This document shows positions 57,612 to 64,000 of a stretch of 64,000 bases of DNA, piece by piece; the stretch's first letter is position 1; each line of letters opens with the position of its first letter. Under the pieces are notes generated by a model. It worked only from the letters and a program-made list of their open reading frames with translations. It searched no databases and had not been told where the DNA came from. The position numbers were made by a program, and so were the translations under genes. The DNA comes from Clostridiales bacterium. GTDB lineage: Bacteria; Bacillota; Clostridia; Oscillospirales; Oscillospiraceae. The stretch is from assembly GCA_019418625.1 (NCBI GenBank), contig DYBL01000010.1, positions 1 to 64,000 on the forward strand, given 5' to 3'.

Positions 57612-58696
57612 TGCGCGGCCCTCCATTCACTCATGATCTGCTCCATCTGGGCACGGACGGTGGAAAGGCGGTTGACCTTTCCGGCGCCGGCGCCGCAGAA
57701 AAAGAGCCCGTTTTCCCAGTCGCCCCGCACGGCGGCGATCAGCGCCCGGGAGATGCAGTAGGGAGCGGTTTTATAGTCGCAGGCGGAAAGGCACTTCATG
57801 CACCGCTCCACCGCAGGCTGGGTGCCTGCCTCCACCCGCTCGATGAGGGGGGAGCGCAGGGCGCGGCCGGGCAGGCCCACAGGACTTTGCACGATGGCGA
57901 TGTCCTCGTCCCGGGCGTCCAGCAGGCGCTGCTTGTAGGCCGGGGAGGTGTCGCACTCCTCCGTGGCGATGAAGCGGGTGGCGAACTGGGCGCCGGCGGC
58001 GCCCTCTTTCATGTAGCGGGCCATTTCCGCGCCATCGGCAATGCCGCCGGCCACGAACACGGGGATGTCCCGGCCATACTTGTCCCGATAGGGGGCGATG
58101 GCCTCCAGCACCTCATGCAGAAGGTCGGAGAGGGACTTGGGATGTCCCGCCTGGGCCTCCAGGGCCTCCTCTTTGGAAAAGCCCAGATGTCCGCCGGCGA
58201 GAGGTCCCTCCAGCACCAGAAAATCGGGGATGCGGTGGTGGTGCTTATCCCACAGGCGGCAGATGAGCCCCGCCGCCCGTCCGCCGCTGACCACCGGGGC
58301 CAGGGCGGCGTCGCTTTCGGGGACCTCCGCTGCGATGGCGGGCAGGTCACGGGGCAGTCCCGCGCCGCAGACCACCGCGTCCACACCGGCGCGCAGGGCG
58401 GTGCGCACGCTCTCGGCATACTGGGTAGTGGCCACCATGGCGTTGATGGCAACCAGCCCGGCCCCGTGGGCGGCTTCCTTGGCCCGGCGCACCTGGGCGG
58501 CCAGGGCCCGCAGGTTGGCTCCCTTGGGGTCAGTGGCAAAGTCCGGCTCATCAAAGCCGCACACGGCGGTGGAGATGGTGCCCATGCCGCCGCAGGCGGC
58601 CACGGCGCCGGCCAGGCGGTCCAGGCTCACGCCTACGCCCATGCCGCCCTGGAGAATGGGAAGGGGCAGATGCTTGCCCCGGATCGTCAGGCCCAT
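57608..58696 (-). CDS. Second FMN-dependent enoyl reductase/nitronate monooxygenase-like protein
   Basis: A 362-residue flavin TIM-barrel protein of the 2-nitropropane dioxygenase/FabK superfamily: PILQGGMGVGVS at the start, GAGLP, LVLEGPLAGGHLGF with the catalytic-type His, and IPVFVAGGIADG for FMN phosphate. Unlike FabK it has a Cys-rich C-terminal part (CMKCLSACDYKTAPYC). It overlaps fabK by 10 nt and fabD by 4 nt, so it is a full member of the fatty-acid operon. It may reduce different enoyl substrates or have a protective role; not known. Confidence 0.85.
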   Translation of the reverse strand: MGLTIRGKHLPLPILQGGMGVGVSLDRLAGAVAACGGMGTISTAVCGFDEPDFATDPKGANLRALAAQVRRAKEAAHGAGLVAINAMVATTQYAESVRTALRAGVDAVVCGAGLPRDLPAIAAEVPESDAALAPVVSGGRAAGLICRLWDKHHHRIPDFLVLEGPLAGGHLGFSKEEALEAQAGHPKSLSDLLHEVLEAIAPYRDKYGRDIPVFVAGGIADGAEMARYMKEGAAGAQFATRFIATEECDTSPAYKQRLLDARDEDIAIVQSPVGLPGRALRSPLIERVEAGTQPAVERCMKCLSACDYKTAPYCISRALIAAVRGDWENGLFFCGAGAGKVNRLSTVRAQMEQIMSEWRAAQ

Positions 58697-59625
58697 TCCT
58701 TCGCCGCCGCCTCCAGCACGCTGCGTCCGCCGCTGTACAGCTCTTCAAAGATCTGCCGCAGGGGACGGATCTCGTGGAGCATGCCGGCCACCTGGCCGCT
58801 CATGACGCTGCCGTGCTCCACGTCGCCTTCCAGCACGGCCCGGCGGAGGCCGCCCAGCGTGACGGCTTCCAGCTCCTCCAAGGAGGCGCCGCGCTTTTCA
58901 AGAGCCAGGTATTCCCGGGCCATCTTGTTTTTCAGCACACGCACAGGCCCGCCGATGGAGCGGCCGGTGACGGTGGTGTCAGAGTCTTTGGCCTTGAGGA
59001 TGGCCTGCTTGTAATTTTCATGGATGGGGCACTCCTCGCTTGCCAGAAGGCAGGTGCCCACCTGGATGCCGCAGGCGCCCAGTGCGAAGGCCGCTGCCGC
59101 CTGCCGTCCGTCGGCGATGCCGCCGGCGGCTACCACGGGCACGTCCACGGCGTCGATGACCTGGGGCACCAGGGCCATGGTGGTCATCTCACCCACATGG
59201 CCGCCGGACTCCGTGCCCTCGGCGATGACGGCGTCCACACCCAGGCGCACCAGGCGCTTGGCAAGCACCGTGGCGGCAACCACGGGCATCACCTTGATGC
59301 CGTGGTCCTTCCAGGCGGGAACGTACTTGCCGGGGTTGCCGGCGCCGGTGGTGACCACCTGGACGCCCTCGTCGATGATGACCTGGGCGATCTCGTCGGC
59401 ACAGGGGTTCATGAGCATGAGGTTGACGCCGAAGGGCTTGTCGGTCAGCTCCTTGGCCCGGCGGATCTCCTGGCGCAGACGCTGGCCGTCCCAGGCGCCG
59501 GTGGCGATCATGCCCAGAGCGCCGGCGTTGGAACAGGCGGCGGCGAACTCACCGGTGGCGATATTGGCCATGCCGCCCTGGATGATGGGGAACTCTGTTC
59601 CCAGAATTTCGTTCAGCTTTTTCAT
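58687..59625 (-). CDS. fabK: Enoyl-ACP reductase, FMN type
   Basis: A 312-residue FabK. FPIIQGGMANIATGE, GVNLMLMNP, AEGTESGGHVGEMTT with the catalytic His, and VPVVAAGGIADG for FMN phosphate are conserved. Performs the last reduction in each cycle, in place of FabI. It follows fabH by 12 nt. Confidence 0.93.
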   Translation of the reverse strand: MKKLNEILGTEFPIIQGGMANIATGEFAAACSNAGALGMIATGAWDGQRLRQEIRRAKELTDKPFGVNLMLMNPCADEIAQVIIDEGVQVVTTGAGNPGKYVPAWKDHGIKVMPVVAATVLAKRLVRLGVDAVIAEGTESGGHVGEMTTMALVPQVIDAVDVPVVAAGGIADGRQAAAAFALGACGIQVGTCLLASEECPIHENYKQAILKAKDSDTTVTGRSIGGPVRVLKNKMAREYLALEKRGASLEELEAVTLGGLRRAVLEGDVEHGSVMSGQVAGMLHEIRPLRQIFEELYSGGRSVLEAAAKEWA

Positions 59626-59637
59626 GTATTGCTCCTC

Positions 59638-60588
59638 TTACGCAAACTCCACCAGGGCGCCGCCCCAGGTCAGGCCGCCGCCGAAGCCCACGACCAGCAC
59701 CCGGGAGCCGTGGCCCACCTTGCCCATCTCGTGCAGCTCGCCGATGACCAGCGGGATGCTGGCGGCGGAGGTGTTGCCGTACTCGGCGATGTTCTTGTAA
59801 TACTTTTCCTGCGGGATGTGGTACTTGCGCACCACCAGGTCGATGATACGGGCATTGGCCTGGTGGAAGACGAAAAAGTCCACGTCGTCGATGGTCATGC
59901 CGGTTTTTGCCAGGACCTGATCCATGCAGTAGGGCACGGCTTCCACAGCGAACTTGAAGACCTTGGTGCCCTCCATGGAGATGAGGCTCCGCTCCGCCGT
60001 CTCCACGCCGGGGACCCGCAGGATCTGGGCATCACCGTGACAGCCCAGCACGGCGGAGATGGAGTTCCACTCCGGCCGGCTTTCCACCACCGCGGCACCG
60101 GCGCCGTCGCCGAAGAGGATGCAGGTGCCACGGTCGGACCAGTTGATGATGCGGCTGAGGTTCTCCGCGCCGATCACCAGGCCGAACTTGCGCTCGGAGG
60201 CGGCCAGCAGGCACTCCATGGTGTGCAGGGCGTACAAAAAGCCGGTGCAGGCGGCGTTGAGGTCGAAGCAGGGGATGTCCATGGGCAGTCCCAGCTCCCG
60301 CTGCAGCACACAGGCGGCGGAGGGCACCAGGGTGTCCGGCGTCAGGGTGGCCACGATGCACGCGCCGATGGAGTCGACGGAGATGCCGGAAGATTCCAGC
60401 GCCTTGCGGGCGGCCTGCACGGTCATATCGGTGATGGTCTCTCCCTGCGCCATGTGGTGGCGGCGGGAGATGCCGGTGCGGGAGGTGATCCACTCGTCGT
60501 TGGTCTCCACGATTTTGGCAAGGTCGTCGTTGGTGACGATCTTGGACGGGGCAGCGTATCCGGTGCCCACGATCTTGATTCCGTTCAT
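59638..60588 (-). CDS. fabH: 3-oxoacyl-ACP synthase III
   Basis: A 316-residue KAS III with C114 (NAACTGFLYA), His in FHQANARI and Asn in GNTSAASIP. Starts fatty-acid synthesis from acyl-CoA and malonyl-ACP. Overlaps accA by 4 nt. Confidence 0.95.
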   Translation of the reverse strand: MNGIKIVGTGYAAPSKIVTNDDLAKIVETNDEWITSRTGISRRHHMAQGETITDMTVQAARKALESSGISVDSIGACIVATLTPDTLVPSAACVLQRELGLPMDIPCFDLNAACTGFLYALHTMECLLAASERKFGLVIGAENLSRIINWSDRGTCILFGDGAGAAVVESRPEWNSISAVLGCHGDAQILRVPGVETAERSLISMEGTKVFKFAVEAVPYCMDQVLAKTGMTIDDVDFFVFHQANARIIDLVVRKYHIPQEKYYKNIAEYGNTSAASIPLVIGELHEMGKVGHGSRVLVVGFGGGLTWGGALVEFA

Positions 60589-61406
60589 AGCTCCTCCTTG
60601 TTGGGAGCTGCGGCCCCCATGCTTCTGAATTTCTGGTAGCGCTCGGCGGAAAGGGCCTTGCCGCCCAGCTTGTCCAGCTCCGCCAGATGGCGGGTGAGCG
60701 CCCGGTCCAGCTGGCGGAACGCGATGGCGCTGGCCAAATGGGCGCCGCCCTCGGGCTCGGGTACGATGTCGTCAATGACGCCCAGAGAGAGAAGGTCCGG
60801 CGCCGTCAGCTTCATGAGCTCGCAGGCCTCGGCGCTGCGGGCAGCGTCTTTCCACAAGATGGAGGCAAAGCCTTCGGGAGAGAGGATGGCGTACACGGCG
60901 TTTTCCAGCATGAGCACCCGGTTGGCAACGCCCAGCGCCAATGCACCGCCGCTGTTGCCCTCGCCGGTGATGACGGCGATGACGGGGACCTCCAGCCGGC
61001 TCATCTCAAAGAGGTTGCGGGCGATGGCCTCGCCCTGGCCCCGTTCCTCGGCCTCCAGGCCGGGGTAGGCGCCGGAGGTATCGATGAAGGTGAGGATGGG
61101 GCGGCGGAACTTCTCCGCCTGGCGCATGAGCCGCAGGGCCTTGCGGTAGCCCTCCGGACCGGGCATGCCGAAGTTGCACTTGAGGTTTTCCTCCAGCGTC
61201 TTGCCCTTGCGGGTGCCGATGACGGTGACGGGCCGTCCGTGGTAGAGGGCCACGCCGCCCAAAATGGCGGCGTCCTCTCCGGCCAGGCGGTCACCCCGCT
61301 GCTCGAAAAAGTCGGTGAACAGCGCGCCGATGAAGTCGGTGATGTTGGGCCGCTGGGGATGGCGGGCAATGGCCACCCGCTCGGCGGCGGTGAGAGCAGC
61401 GCTCAT
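60585..61406 (-). CDS. accA: Acetyl-CoA carboxylase carboxyltransferase subunit alpha
   Basis: A 273-residue AccA with the crotonase-like core ([29 protein letters not shown] and [12 protein letters not shown]). Transfers the carboxyl group from biotin to acetyl-CoA together with AccD. 4-nt overlaps with accD and fabH. Confidence 0.95.
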   Translation of the reverse strand: MSAALTAAERVAIARHPQRPNITDFIGALFTDFFEQRGDRLAGEDAAILGGVALYHGRPVTVIGTRKGKTLEENLKCNFGMPGPEGYRKALRLMRQAEKFRRPILTFIDTSGAYPGLEAEERGQGEAIARNLFEMSRLEVPVIAVITGEGNSGGALALGVANRVLMLENAVYAILSPEGFASILWKDAARSAEACELMKLTAPDLLSLGVIDDIVPEPEGGAHLASAIAFRQLDRALTRHLAELDKLGGKALSAERYQKFRSMGAAAPNKEEL

Positions 61407-62253
61407 ACGCGGCCTCCTTTCTCATGCAGCCGCAGCAGCTGGGCCAGGGTGTCCCGCATATCCGTGCGGGAGACCACCTGATCCACAAAGCCGTGCTCCA
61501 TCTGAAACTCCGCGCGCTGGAAGCCCTCGGGCAGCGTCTCGCCGATGGTCTGCTGGATGACCCGGGGGCCCGCAAAACCGATGAGGGCGCCGGGCTCGGC
61601 CAGGATGATGTCGCCCAGGGAGGCGAAGCTGGCGGTGACGCCGCCGGTGGTGGGATCCGTCAGTACGGAGATATACAAAAGCCCCTTTTCGGAAAAACGG
61701 GCCAGGGCGGCGGAAGTCTTGGCCATCTGCATCAGCGAGAGGATGCCCTCCTGCATGCGGGCGCCGCCGCTGGCGGAAAAGAGGATGAGGGGAAGCTTGT
61801 TCTTTGCGGCAAATTCAATGGCCAGGGTGATCTTCTCACCCACGGCGGCACTCATGGAGCCCATGAAGAACCGGCTGTCCAGCACGCCCACCACGCACCG
61901 GCGTCCGCCGATGGTGCCTGTGGCGGTAACGGCGGCCTCGCCCAGACCGGTCTTGCGCTGGGCGGCGCGGACCTTTTCGGGGTAGCCGGGGAAGTGCAGG
62001 GGATCGCCTGCGGTCAGCTTGGGGTTCAGTTCCCGGAATGAGCCGGGATCGAGGATGGTGCTGAGGCGGTAATAGGCGCCGATGGGGAAGTGGTAGCCGC
62101 ACTTGGGACACACGGACAACCCCTGGGCGACGGTACGCCGCTCGCTCTCCTGTCCGCACTTGGGGCAGGTGATGAGCTTGTCGCCGGGGATGTAGTTGTC
62201 CCGCATGGCCTTCATGGCCAGCAGCCGCGCCCGGCGCTTGGCGAAGATCGTGT

Positions 62254-62257
<4 letters not shown>
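61403..62257 (-). CDS. accD: Acetyl-CoA carboxylase carboxyltransferase subunit beta
   Basis: A 284-residue AccD. N-terminal zinc ribbon CPKCGQ...CPKCGYHF (about residues 38-60), then the carboxyltransferase core with [20 protein letters not shown] and [11 protein letters not shown]. Starts 4 nt inside the accC end. Confidence 0.95.
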
Positions 62258-63638
<1,381 letters not shown>

Positions 63639-63645
<7 letters not shown>

Positions 63646-64000
63646 GGCTTGTAACGGAACAGAGGCTCGCCGAAGGAGACCAGCTCGCCGTTGGCCTTGA
63701 GCACTTCTTCAATGATGCAGTCGCAGGGAGCCGGCACCTCGCTCATCATCTTCATGGCCTCGATGAGACACACGGTCTGACCCTTGGAGACCTTGTCGCC
63801 TGCGGACACGAAGGGAGCCTGGTCAGGAGCGGAGGCGGCATAGTAGGTACCCACCAGCGGCGCGGTGATGGCGGGAGCCTCTTCTGCGCCGGCAGCGGCG
63901 GGGACTGCCGCCGGTGCGGCAGGCGCGGGGGAGGCGGGCATGGCCGCTGCGGGCGCGGCGGCGTATACGGGAGCCGGCTCGGGCCGGCACAGTTCTATGG
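63639..64000 (-). CDS. accB: Biotin carboxyl carrier protein (5' end outside window)
   Basis: The C-terminal 120 codons of AccB. An Ala/Pro-rich linker leads to the biotinyl domain, whose lysine is in EAMKMMSEVPAP. The frame stays open to the window edge (VYAAAPAAAM precedes the internal Met at 63941), so that Met is not the start. First visible gene of the acc-fab operon; acpP is not in the visible part. Confidence 0.93.

Overview
The window comes from a high-GC, endospore-forming, strictly anaerobic Clostridia-type Firmicute, most like the Oscillospiraceae of the gut (for example the Flavonifractor/Oscillibacter group). Evidence: the 3' part of spoIIE, anaerobic nrdD/nrdG, a Firmicute-type acc-fab operon with an FMN-type enoyl reductase (FabK), methionine gamma-lyase, strong AGGAGG ribosome sites and consensus TTGACA/TATAAT promoters. 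The species cannot be named from the sequence. No rRNA, tRNA, CRISPR array or complete transposon was seen.

Layout. 1-1.6 kb: end of spoIIE and a small membrane-tailed protein. 1.7-10.5 kb (minus): the rimP-nusA-rnpM-ylxQ-infB-rbfA-nrnA-truB-ribF translation/RNA operon, with an unusual tail duplication at the infB 3' end. 10.5-12.6 kb (minus): a Zur-like regulator and zinc ABC genes behind a 29-bp operator palindrome. 12.6-14.7 kb: a sugar nucleotidyltransferase and an SGNH esterase. 14.7-18.6 kb: a sugar-acid locus (KdgT permease, split UxaA dehydratase, DapA-type aldolase). 18.7-22.9 kb: nrdD, nrdG, pfkA. 23.2-27.7 kb: a kinase-isomerase-aldolase set for 5-methylthioribose/5-deoxyribose followed by methionine gamma-lyase. 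27.7-29 kb: a split ThrE exporter. 29.1-32.2 kb: a TetM-like GTPase fused to a Rae1/YacP-type NYN nuclease, overlapping a degenerate LspA-like protein. 32.2-33.1 kb: an HpcH/HpaI aldolase. 33.2-37.6 kb: a sigma-54 activator facing a sigma-54 promoter that drives a Na+/solute symporter pair and an alpha/beta hydrolase. 37.8-42.9 kb: an MMPL-type RND pump, its coiled-coil partner and a TetR regulator. 43-46.4 kb: a sugar isomerase-like protein, a HIT protein and pyruvate kinase. 46.5-53.6 kb: surface polysaccharide genes (Wzy/ligase, glycosyltransferase, initiating sugar transferase) interrupted by two phage-like genes, then gluQ. 53.6-64 kb (minus): the full accBCDA-fabH-fabK-NPD-fabD-fabG-fabF-fabZ operon and a MarR regulator; accB runs off the window.

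Regulation ties parts together. An ATTCCG-n5-CGGAAT palindrome lies downstream of three separate strong promoters (kdgT, the DapA-like aldolase and the HpcH aldolase), which suggests one sugar-acid regulon. A perfect -24/-12 promoter and tandem upstream repeats link the sigma-54 activator to the symporter operon. An NrdR-like box sits inside the nrdD promoter. The most unusual items are the GTPase-nuclease fusion with its LspA-like partner, the 44-bp infB tail repeat flanking a hairpin-rich insert, and the three-operon palindrome.
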